Of a stretch of DNA of 64,000 bases, positions 44,711 to 52,282 are shown in pieces. The stretch's first letter is position 1. Every line of letters starts with the position of its first letter. This stretch comes from CADEED01 sp035502995 (lineage in GTDB: Bacteria; Pseudomonadota; Gammaproteobacteria; Steroidobacterales; Steroidobacteraceae). The stretch lies in contig DATJTW010000003.1 of the NCBI GenBank assembly GCA_035502995.1, positions 1-64,000 of the forward strand, written 5' to 3'. The notes beneath the pieces were generated by a model. That model was not told the origin of the DNA, did no database searches, and worked only from the letters and a program-made list of their open reading frames with translations. The position numbers and the translations under genes were made by a program.

Positions 44711-46041
44711 ACGAACAAGAAGCACGAGACCTCTTCGCGAAGCACCAGATCAAATACGTGCTGGCGCAATTCGTCGACATCCACGGTGCCGCCAAGGCGA
44801 AGGCCGTGCCCGTCGAGCATCTGAAGATGGTGCTGACCGACGGCGCCGGCTTCGCGGGCTTCGCGTTGTGGGGCTTCGGCATGGGGCCGGACGGGCCCGA
44901 CTACATGGCGGTCGGCGATCTATCTACCCTGACGCCGATCCCGTGGATGCCGGGATACGCGCGCCTCGTGTGCAACGGCACCGTGAAGGGCAAGCCATAT
45001 CCGTACTGCTCGCGTGTCGCGCTGCAGACGCAATTGAAGCGACTCGCCGACCGCGGACTCACGATGTACGTCGGCATCGAGCCCGAGTTCATGCTGCTGA
45101 GCCGCGACGACAGCGGCAAGCTCGGTCCCAGCGATCCCAGCGACGATCTCGACAAACCCTGCTACGACTACAAGGGCCTGTCGCGCACGAGCGCGGTGCT
45201 CGACGACATCACCGCGGGCCTGCGCGCCGTGGGCATCGACGTCTACCAGATCGACCACGAGGACGCGAACGGCCAGTTCGAGGTGAACTTCACGTACGCC
45301 GACGCGCTGAAATCCGCCGACAACTTCACTTTCGTGAAGATGGCCGCGAGCGAGATCGCGCGCAAGCACGGCATGATCGCGACGTTCATGCCGAAGCCGT
45401 TCAGCAACCGCACCGGCAGCGGCGCGCATTTCCACGTGTCGATGGGCGATGCGAAGACGGCCAACCTGTTCGAGGACAAGAGCGACAAACGTGGCCTGGC
45501 GTTGTCGACGATGGCTTACCACTTCCTGGGGGGAGTGCTGGCGCACGCGCGGGCGCTGGCGGCGGTGTGCGCGCCCACGGTCAACTCGTACAAACGACTG
45601 GTCGTGGGGCGCGCGCTGTCGGGGGCGACGTGGGCGCCGGCATACATCGCGTACGGCGACAACAACCGCACGGCCTGCGTGCGCATCCCGGGCGGGCGGC
45701 TGGAGTTCCGGCTGCCGGATTCGGGCTGCAATCCCTACCTCGCGCTGGCCGCGCTGGTGGCCGCGGGTCTCGATGGCCTCGACCGGAAGCTCGACCCCGG
45801 CGAGCCCACGAACCTCAACATGTACGAGCTGACCGACGCGCAGCTGGCGGAGAAGAAGATAGGCCTGCTGCCGCAGAACCTGCTCGAGGCCGTGCAGGCA
45901 CTGGATGCGGACGACGTGGTCAAGGCCGGCCTGGGCGCCGATCTCGCCGCGGAGTTCCTCAAGCTGAAGCGCATGGAGTGGATCGAATACTCGCGCCACG
46001 TCTCCGACTGGGAAACCAAGCGTTACCTGGAGTTCTTCTGA
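44707..46041 (+). CDS. gmaS: Gamma-glutamylmethylamide synthetase (type III glutamine synthetase, GlnT-like)
   Basis: From ATG 44707 the product is 444 residues. It has the glutamine-synthetase fold: VGIEPEFMLL (metal Glu, about residue 122), NGQFEVNF, GSGAHFHVSM (about 240), NRTACVRIPGGRLEFRLPD (about 320). It is the GlnT/type III group that includes gamma-glutamylmethylamide synthetase, which joins methylamine to glutamate at the cost of ATP. Lying between MgdD and the split glutamate-synthase genes makes that role far more likely than ordinary glutamine synthesis. Confidence 0.87.
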   Translation: MNEQEARDLFAKHQIKYVLAQFVDIHGAAKAKAVPVEHLKMVLTDGAGFAGFALWGFGMGPDGPDYMAVGDLSTLTPIPWMPGYARLVCNGTVKGKPYPYCSRVALQTQLKRLADRGLTMYVGIEPEFMLLSRDDSGKLGPSDPSDDLDKPCYDYKGLSRTSAVLDDITAGLRAVGIDVYQIDHEDANGQFEVNFTYADALKSADNFTFVKMAASEIARKHGMIATFMPKPFSNRTGSGAHFHVSMGDAKTANLFEDKSDKRGLALSTMAYHFLGGVLAHARALAAVCAPTVNSYKRLVVGRALSGATWAPAYIAYGDNNRTACVRIPGGRLEFRLPDSGCNPYLALAALVAAGLDGLDRKLDPGEPTNLNMYELTDAQLAEKKIGLLPQNLLEAVQALDADDVVKAGLGADLAAEFLKLKRMEWIEYSRHVSDWETKRYLEFF

Positions 46042-46937
46042 TGTGCGGCATCGTCGGGTTGTTGTTGAAGGAGCCGTCGCTGCGCGAACGGCTGGGCGAG
46101 CTGATGACGCCGATGCTGATCGGCATGACGGACCGCGGCCCGGATTCCGCCGGCGTCGCGATCTTCGGCGAGCCGCAGTCGGGCGACTCGCGGAAGATCT
46201 CGCTGTTCTGGCGTGAAGGCGCGGCGGACTGGAAGCGGTTGAAGCAGGAGTTCGCCGCCGAATTCTCCGGAGCGCATCGCTGGGTGGAGACCGGGCAGCA
46301 CGCGATCGTCACCACCGCCACGCCGCCCGACGAACTGCGCGCCTGGCTGGTCGACGCGGCGCCGCAGATCTACGTGCTCTCGGTCGGCCGCTCGATCGAT
46401 CTCTACAAGGACATCGGCGCGCCCGCCGAGATCGTGCGGCGCTACGGGCTCGACAAGGTGACCGGCACGCACGTCGTCGCGCACACGCGCATGGCCACGG
46501 AATCCGCCGTCACGCCCGCGCACGCGCACCCATTCACCGCGGGCCAGGATTTCTGCCTCGTGCACAACGGCTCGCTGTCGAACCCGCACCTCGTCCGCAA
46601 GAAACTCGAGCCGCTCGGCATCTCGTTCGTCACCGACAACGACACCGAGGCCGCGTGCCGCTTCTTCGAGTGGCGCATGCGCGAAGGAGATGATCTGACT
46701 ACCGCCGTGCATGCCGGTTTCCGAGAGCTCGACGGCTTCTTCACGTTCCTCATGGGCACCGACAGCGAGATGCTGATCGTGCGCGACGCGTTCGCCTGCA
46801 AGCCGGCGGTGGTCGCGGAGACGGAGGACTACGTCGCGATCGCGTCGGAGTTCCGCTCGCTGGCCCATCTACCCGGCGTGCGGCACGCGAACGTGTTCGA
46901 GCCGAAGCCGGAAGAGGTGTACGCATGGAAGGCGTGA
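46041..46937 (+). CDS. mgsA: N-methylglutamate synthase subunit A (class II glutamine-amidotransferase)
   Basis: The 298-residue product starts MCGIVGLLL, exposing the catalytic Cys after methionine removal. It continues with the class II Ntn-hydrolase segments TDRGPDSAG, HVVAHTRMATESAVTPAHAHP and FCLVHNGSLSN. It is the stand-alone amidotransferase part of glutamate synthase. In this operon it would release methylamine from gamma-glutamylmethylamide and channel it onward. Its ATG shares one base with the gmaS stop. Confidence 0.86.
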   Translation: MCGIVGLLLKEPSLRERLGELMTPMLIGMTDRGPDSAGVAIFGEPQSGDSRKISLFWREGAADWKRLKQEFAAEFSGAHRWVETGQHAIVTTATPPDELRAWLVDAAPQIYVLSVGRSIDLYKDIGAPAEIVRRYGLDKVTGTHVVAHTRMATESAVTPAHAHPFTAGQDFCLVHNGSLSNPHLVRKKLEPLGISFVTDNDTEAACRFFEWRMREGDDLTTAVHAGFRELDGFFTFLMGTDSEMLIVRDAFACKPAVVAETEDYVAIASEFRSLAHLPGVRHANVFEPKPEEVYAWKA

Positions 46938-47617
46938 AGCAGTTCGATCTCGCGGTGACGCCGCTGCGCGACGTCAATCGCTTCCTGCATCGCGAAGCGG
47001 CCGCCGCGGGCGTGAAGCGCGTGCAGATCCTGAACGCGGATGGCGCGCACAGCATCGCCGCGGGCCTCGATGCCGAGGTCGACGTCGACGTCGATGGACA
47101 CGCGGGCTACTACCTCGGCGGCATGAACAAGACGGCCAACATCACGGTCCACGGCAACGCCGGGCCCGGAGTCGGCGAGAACATGATGTCCGGCACGATC
47201 CGCGTCACGGGCTTCGCGTCCACGGCGGCCGGCGCTTCGGCGCATGGCGGATTGCTGGTGATCCAGGGCGACGCGGCGCTGCGTTGTGGCATCTCGCTGA
47301 AGGGCGGCGACATCGTCATCGGCGGCAGCGTCGGCAGTTTCTCCGCGTTCATGGCGCAGGCGGGGCGCATCGTCATCTGCGGCGATGCCGGCGACGCGCT
47401 CGGCGATTCGCTCTACGAGGCGGTGATCTACGTGCGCGGCGACGTGCGTTCGCTCGGCGCCGACGCGCGTTTCGAGCCGATGCAGGTGGCGGACGTCGAG
47501 GCGGTGCGCGGGTTGTTGGCGCGCGCGGGGCTGGAACACGACCCGGCCTCCTTCAAACGCGTGGCGTCGGCGAAGAGCCTGTACCACTGGAACGCGGATT
47601 CGAACCAGGAATATTGA
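46925..47617 (+). CDS. mgsB: N-methylglutamate synthase subunit B (GXGXG-type glutamate synthase domain)
   Basis: The 230-residue product is a beta-helix of the glutamate-synthase C-terminal type, with Gly repeats (GNAGPGVGENMMSGTIRVTG, GGDIVIGGSVGSFSA, GRIVICGDAGDALGDSLYEA). It has no catalytic residues of its own but packs the amidotransferase against the synthase barrel. The ATG lies 13 bp inside mgsA. Separate genes for the three glutamate-synthase modules are characteristic of N-methylglutamate synthase. Confidence 0.84.
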   Translation: MEGVKQFDLAVTPLRDVNRFLHREAAAAGVKRVQILNADGAHSIAAGLDAEVDVDVDGHAGYYLGGMNKTANITVHGNAGPGVGENMMSGTIRVTGFASTAAGASAHGGLLVIQGDAALRCGISLKGGDIVIGGSVGSFSAFMAQAGRIVICGDAGDALGDSLYEAVIYVRGDVRSLGADARFEPMQVADVEAVRGLLARAGLEHDPASFKRVASAKSLYHWNADSNQEY

Positions 47618-47619
47618 CC

Positions 47620-48975
47620 ATGACCGACGAACGACTGCAGCTCGAGGGACTGTCCCGCGAAGAGTCGGCGGGCTATGACCGCCGCATCATCGACTACATC
47701 CAGCGCGCGTCGGCGACGGGACTCTACGAGATCCGCGGGCTGGGCGCGAAGCGCAAGGTGGCCGGCTTCGACGACCTCGTGTTCCTCGGCGCGTCGCTGT
47801 CGCGTTACCCGCTCGAGGGCTACCGCGAGAAGTGCGCGACGAAGACGGTGCTCGGCACGCGGCACGCGACGAAGCCCGTGGAGCTGGCGACGCCGATCAC
47901 GATCGCCGGCATGAGTTTCGGTGCGCTGTCCGCGCGCGTGAAGGAATCGCTGGGGCTCGCCGCGACGGCACTCGGCACGTCGACGACGACGGGCGATGGC
48001 GGCATGACGCCTGAGGAAAGGCAGAGCAGCCGCACGCTGGTGTACCAGTGCCTGCCGTCGCGCTACGGCTTCAATCCGGACGACGTGCGCAAGGCCGACG
48101 CGATCGAGCTCGTGATCGGCCAGGGCGCGAAGCCGGGCGGCGGCGGCATGTTGCTGGGACAGAAGGTGAACCCGCGCGTCGCGCAGATGCGCACGCTGCC
48201 GCCGGGCGTCGACCAGCGCTCGGCATCGCGACATCCGGACTGGACGGGGCCCGACGACCTCGTGATCAAGATCAACGAGCTGCGCGAGATCACGGACTGG
48301 GAGAAGCCCATCTACGTGAAGGTGGGCGCGACGCGCGTCAAACACGACGTGAAGCTCGCGATCCACGCCGGCGCGGACGTGATCGTCGTCGACGGCATGC
48401 AGGGCGGCACGGCCGCGACGCAGACGGTGTTCATCGAGCACGTCGGCATCCCGACGCTGGCGGCGCTGCGCCAGGCGGTGGAGGCGATCGACGATCTCGA
48501 CATGCGCGGCAAGGTGCAGCTGGTGATCTCCGGCGGCATCCGCACCGGCGCGGACGTGGCGAAGGCGCTGGCCATGGGCGCGGACGCGGTGGCGATCGGG
48601 CAGGGCGTGCTGATGGCACTGGGCTGCAACAGCGCGACGTACGTGCAGGATGGACAACACGTGTCGGCGGTGGAGGATTACCGGAAGCTCGGGACCGTGC
48701 CGGGGTTCTGCCATCACTGCCACACGGGACGCTGCCCGGTGGGCGTGACGACGCAGGATGCCGTGCTCGAGCAGCGACTCGATCCGCGCGTCGGCGCGAA
48801 GCGGCTGACGAACTACCTGAAGACGCTGAACATGGAGCTCACCACCATCGCGCGCGCCTGCGGCAAGCAGGACGTGCACCACCTCGAGCGCGAGGACCTC
48901 GTTGCGCTGACGGTGGAAGCCGCGGCGATGGCGAACATCCCGCTGGCCGGCACCGACTGGGTGCCCGGGCGGTAA
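47620..48975 (+). CDS. mgsC: N-methylglutamate synthase subunit C (FMN/Fe-S glutamate-synthase barrel)
   Basis: From ATG 47620 the product is 451 residues. It is the FMN-binding TIM barrel of glutamate synthase, with TIAGMSFGALSARVKES, GQGAKPGGGGMLLGQKV, VDGMQGGTAATQ and VISGGIRTGADVAKALA. A Cys cluster near 365-372 (CHHCHTGRCPVG) would ligate an Fe-S centre. With MgsA and MgsB it makes N-methylglutamate from methylamine and 2-oxoglutarate. The stop codon TAA is formed by the edge of a REP-like repeat. Confidence 0.87.
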   Translation: MTDERLQLEGLSREESAGYDRRIIDYIQRASATGLYEIRGLGAKRKVAGFDDLVFLGASLSRYPLEGYREKCATKTVLGTRHATKPVELATPITIAGMSFGALSARVKESLGLAATALGTSTTTGDGGMTPEERQSSRTLVYQCLPSRYGFNPDDVRKADAIELVIGQGAKPGGGGMLLGQKVNPRVAQMRTLPPGVDQRSASRHPDWTGPDDLVIKINELREITDWEKPIYVKVGATRVKHDVKLAIHAGADVIVVDGMQGGTAATQTVFIEHVGIPTLAALRQAVEAIDDLDMRGKVQLVISGGIRTGADVAKALAMGADAVAIGQGVLMALGCNSATYVQDGQHVSAVEDYRKLGTVPGFCHHCHTGRCPVGVTTQDAVLEQRLDPRVGAKRLTNYLKTLNMELTTIARACGKQDVHHLEREDLVALTVEAAAMANIPLAGTDWVPGR

Positions 48976-49031
48976 TGGGGACAGTCCCCCCTGGTCTTTC
49001 GAAAAAAGGGCTAGCAAAAGGGGACAGTCAC
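48974..49031 (+). repeat. REP-like unit, copy 3, at the 3' end of mgsC
   Basis: AATGGGGACAGTCCCC starts two bases into the mgsC stop codon TAA. The second half, CTAGCAAAAGGGGACAGTCAC, follows after an inserted spacer of about 20 bases. It is an expanded version of copies 1 and 4 and could act as a transcript end structure. Confidence 0.8.
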
Positions 49032-49038
49032 CGGACTG

Positions 49039-49557
49039 TCAGCCGCGGGTCGGCCGATCAGCCGCGGGGAGCAGCGCGGCGCGCGCCACGTTCAGCGCGT
49101 TGATCGCCGCCGGGAACCCGGCGTACACCGCCATCTGCAGGACCACCTCAACGATCTCCTGCCGCGTGCAGCCGACGTTCAGCGCGCCGCGGATGTGGAC
49201 CTCGAGCTGCGGCTGCGCGTTGCCGAGCGCGGTCAACGCGGCGATCGTCGCCAGCTGCCGCGAGCGCACGTCGAGACCGGGCCGCGACATCACGTCGCCG
49301 TACGAAAAATCCACGATCCAGTCCGCGAGATCCGGCGCGACGTCGCGCAGCCCCGCGACCACGGACTCGCCACTGGCGCCCGTGATCTCGCCGAGCGTGC
49401 GCAGCCCGCGCGCGCGGCGTTCGTCGATGGGCGCGTCGTCGTTCACGCCCGGCAGCGATGCCGCATACGTCGCGGCGCGCACGGACGCGCTGACCGCGTC
49501 GAGGGACGGCGGCGTGTCTTCGATGCGCTCGCGGCGCTCGCGGTTCAGGGCTCTCAT
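49039..49557 (-). CDS. Carboxymuconolactone decarboxylase / AhpD-like protein
   Basis: From ATG 49557 the product is 172 residues. The C-terminal half (RSRQLATIAALTALGNAQPQ, LEVHIRGALNVGCTRQEIVE, VVLQMAVYAGFPAAINAL) is the all-helical CMD fold with the conserved Cys and His. The N-terminal part includes a segment resembling other standalone CMD proteins. These are either lactone decarboxylases or peroxidase-like. No catechol-pathway genes accompany it. Confidence 0.82.
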   Translation of the reverse strand: MRALNRERRERIEDTPPSLDAVSASVRAATYAASLPGVNDDAPIDERRARGLRTLGEITGASGESVVAGLRDVAPDLADWIVDFSYGDVMSRPGLDVRSRQLATIAALTALGNAQPQLEVHIRGALNVGCTRQEIVEVVLQMAVYAGFPAAINALNVARAALLPAADRPTRG

Positions 49558-49652
49558 GGCGGCGACGTTAGCCGGCCCGCAGCCAGGCAGAAACCGGCGG
49601 TGCGCACTCCGGAGTGTCAGACGATCGCCGCGGGTTCTGGCAGACTCGCGCC

Positions 49653-51056
49653 GTGTTTCTATTAGCCGACAAAAACCGGTGGCTCGCGAGGCTGCCCCTC
49701 GCGCTCCTCTGCCTGTTGACCAGCGCGCGCCTGTCCGCCGCGCCGGCCTTCGAGCCGCTTGAGTGCCGGGAGCCTGCCGCCAGCGCCGGCGCACGCTGCG
49801 GCATCGTCTACGTCCCCGAAAACCACGCGAAGCCGCGCGGCCGAAAGATCCCCCTGAACGTCATCGTACTGCCAGCCACCGGCACGCCGCTCGATCCGCG
49901 GCGCGCGCAGTACGACCTCGAAGGCGGCCCCGGTTTCGCGGTGACGAACTTCGTCGCGTTCTACGCCGGCGAGGGCGCGAACTACCGCGCGGACCGCGAC
50001 ATCGTCCTCGCCGACCTGCGCGGCACCGGCGGCTCTAACCCGCTGCGTTGTGCGGGCGTCGAGGAACTCGAATCGCGCGATCCCTGGGCGCCGCTCTATC
50101 CACCCGACCTCGTCGCCGAATGCGCGGCGCAGCTGTCGGTGGCCAACGACCCGGCGCAGTATTCGACTGCCGCCGCCGCGCGCGACATCGACCTCGTCCG
50201 CCGCGCGCTGGGCTATAAACAGCTCGACCTGAACGCGGTCTCGTACGGCACGACGCTGGCGCTGCGTTATCTCACCGATTTCCCGCGCGCCGTGCACGCC
50301 GCCGCGCTGATGGGCACGGTGCCCGCGGACCGCACACCGCCGCGCTGGCATGCGCAGTCGGCCGAAGCGGCCTTGCTGCGGCTCGCGGCGGACTGCGCCG
50401 CGGACCGCGCCTGCCGCGAGGAGGTCGGCGACCTGCAGGCCGCGCTCAAGTCCGCCGTCGCCCAACTACCGCGCGATCGTCCCGGCGTCGGCGACGTGTT
50501 CATGGAGAAGCTGCGCACGAAGTTGTATTCGGTCGCCAGCACGCGCGCGTTGCCCGCGCAGCTGCAGGCTGCCGCGCACGGCGATTTCGATGCCTTCCTG
50601 AAACCCGGCGAAGGCGGCTTCGCCGACGGCCTCTATCTATCCATCACGTGCGCCGAATCGCTGGCGCGCATGGACCTGCCCGCGGCGGTCGCCGCCGCCG
50701 ACGACACCGGCTTCGGCGCCTACCGCCTCGAACGCCAGCGCGACGCCTGCGCGCGCTGGCCGAAGGCGCCGGTCGACGCCCACCTGTTCGACGTGCCGCC
50801 CAGCACCGTGCCGGCCCTGTTCATCGCCGGCGACCGCGATCCCGTGTCCCCGGCCGACTGGGCGGCGCAGACCGCGAAGCGATTCAGCGACCACAAACTC
50901 GTGCGCGTCGACGCCGGCGCGCACGTCTTCGACGGCCTGACCGACCTCGACACCTGTCTCGACACGCGGATCATCGAGTTCTTCGCCACGGCCGACGCGG
51001 CCGGTCTCGACACCTCGTGCTTCGCGCGCATGCAGCCACCCCCTTTCGCACCATGA
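49653..51056 (+). CDS. Exported alpha/beta hydrolase, TAP-like (proline-iminopeptidase-type)
   Basis: From GTG 49653 the product is 467 residues with a signal peptide (LPLALLCLLTSARLSAAPAF). It has YDLEGGPGFAV (oxyanion-Gly segment), LADLRGTGGSNPL, DLNAVSYGTTLALRYL (Ser elbow, near residue 190), IAGDRDPVSPADWA (Asp) and VDAGAHVFDG (His). The pattern is that of secreted tripeptidyl-aminopeptidase-like hydrolases. A longer GTG start at 49614 exists but adds residues before the signal peptide. It overlaps the LtrA gene by ATGA. Confidence 0.82.
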   Translation: MFLLADKNRWLARLPLALLCLLTSARLSAAPAFEPLECREPAASAGARCGIVYVPENHAKPRGRKIPLNVIVLPATGTPLDPRRAQYDLEGGPGFAVTNFVAFYAGEGANYRADRDIVLADLRGTGGSNPLRCAGVEELESRDPWAPLYPPDLVAECAAQLSVANDPAQYSTAAAARDIDLVRRALGYKQLDLNAVSYGTTLALRYLTDFPRAVHAAALMGTVPADRTPPRWHAQSAEAALLRLAADCAADRACREEVGDLQAALKSAVAQLPRDRPGVGDVFMEKLRTKLYSVASTRALPAQLQAAAHGDFDAFLKPGEGGFADGLYLSITCAESLARMDLPAAVAAADDTGFGAYRLERQRDACARWPKAPVDAHLFDVPPSTVPALFIAGDRDPVSPADWAAQTAKRFSDHKLVRVDAGAHVFDGLTDLDTCLDTRIIEFFATADAAGLDTSCFARMQPPPFAP

Positions 51057-52219
51057 TCCACCTGCCGAACCTGCTGCGCTCCCGCGCCTCGCACGCGCGC
51101 GTCACCAACGTCGAGTTGTTCTTCGACCTCGTGTTCGTGTTCGCGGTGACGCAGCTGTCGCACACGTTGCTCCAGCACCTGAGCCTCGCGGGCGCGTTGC
51201 AGACCGGGTTCCTGCTGCTGGCCGTGTGGTGGGTGTGGGTGTACACCTGCTGGTTCACGAACTGGATAGACCCGGACAAGCCGTCCGTGCGCGTGTTGTT
51301 GTTCGTGCTGATGCTGGCGGGGTTGTTGATGTCGGCGGCGATCCCGCATGCGTTCGAGCGCGAGGGGTTGCTGTTTGCGGGCGCGTACGTGTTCATCCAG
51401 CTTGTGCGCACGGGATTCATGCTGCACGCGCTGCGCGAGCACGACCGCGCGAACTACCTGAACTTCCTGCGCATCTTCGCGTGGTTGTGCGTGTCGGGCG
51501 CGTTGTGGCTGGCGGGCGGCTTTTCCGCCGACGGCGTGCGCGCCGCGTTCTGGATCGCCGCGCTGGCACTCGAGATCGGCGGGCCGACGGTCGGGTTCTT
51601 CACGCCGGGGCTCGGGCGCTCGAGCACCGCGGACTGGAAGGTGGACGGCACGCACACGGCCGAGCGCTGCTCGCTGTTCGTGATCATCGCGCTGGGCGAG
51701 TCGATCCTCGTGACGGGCGCGACGGCCGCGGACCACCCGGCGACGACGACGGCGGTGTGCGCGTTCGTGGTCGCGTTCCTCGGCAGCGTGGCGATGTGGT
51801 GGATCTACTTCAACATCGGCGCGGAGCGGGGCAGCCATCACATCGCGCATTCGGACGATCCGGGGCGGATGGCGCGCGCGGTGTACACGTATTTCCACAT
51901 CCCGATCATCGCGGGGATCGTGGTGTGCGCGGTGGCGGACGAGTTGACGATCGCGCATCCGGACGGGCACGTGGGGCTGGCGGACGCGTTCGTGCTGCTG
52001 GGCGGACCGGTGCTCTATCTACTGGGGAACCTGTACTTCAAGCGCGCGAGCGCGAACAACTTTCCGCTGTCGCACCTGGTGGGGTTGGGGTTGCTGGTCG
52101 TGACGGCGCCGTTCGCCACGATGCTGACGCCGCTGGCGCTGGGAGCGGCGACGTCGGCGATCCTGGTGCTCGTGGCTGTGTGGGAGACGCGGTCGTTCGC
52201 GGCCGGTGCGCGCGCGTAA
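51053..52219 (+). CDS. ltrA: LtrA-family membrane protein
   Basis: The 388-residue product has about ten to eleven hydrophobic segments. It carries VTNVELFFDLVFVFAVTQLS near residue 17 and ERCSLFVIIALGESIL near 205, the hallmark motifs of low-temperature-requirement protein A. The acidic residues inside predicted helices suggest a transport role, but none is established. It is translationally coupled to the upstream hydrolase. A REP-like unit follows the stop, between it and the convergent Wzc-like gene. Confidence 0.86.
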   Translation: MIHLPNLLRSRASHARVTNVELFFDLVFVFAVTQLSHTLLQHLSLAGALQTGFLLLAVWWVWVYTCWFTNWIDPDKPSVRVLLFVLMLAGLLMSAAIPHAFEREGLLFAGAYVFIQLVRTGFMLHALREHDRANYLNFLRIFAWLCVSGALWLAGGFSADGVRAAFWIAALALEIGGPTVGFFTPGLGRSSTADWKVDGTHTAERCSLFVIIALGESILVTGATAADHPATTTAVCAFVVAFLGSVAMWWIYFNIGAERGSHHIAHSDDPGRMARAVYTYFHIPIIAGIVVCAVADELTIAHPDGHVGLADAFVLLGGPVLYLLGNLYFKRASANNFPLSHLVGLGLLVVTAPFATMLTPLALGAATSAILVLVAVWETRSFAAGARA

Positions 52220-52240
52220 GCGCGTCCAACGCGAGGTTTG

Positions 52241-52282
52241 GTGACTGTCCCCTTTTGCTAGGAAACGGGGACTGTCCCCATT
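52241..52282 (-). repeat. REP-like unit, copy 4, between convergent genes
   Basis: Inverse orientation of copy 1 with one base change (GTGACTGTCCCC...GGGGACTGTCCCCATT). Its edge supplies two bases of the Wzc-like gene's TAA stop (minus strand, 52283-52281), the same junction seen for copy 3 at mgsC. Between convergent genes it may terminate both transcripts. Confidence 0.82.

Noticed and set aside
44707..48975. Ordinary nitrogen assimilation (GlnA plus GltB)
   Set aside because: GltB is split into three small genes and the synthetase is GlnT-type; a housekeeping GOGAT would be a single large chain with GltD nearby.
48974..52282. Composite transposon bounded by the two REP-like copies
   Set aside because: The repeats are about 42 to 58 bp, lack any transposase between them, and the three internal genes look chromosomal. 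I report only possible recombination between them.
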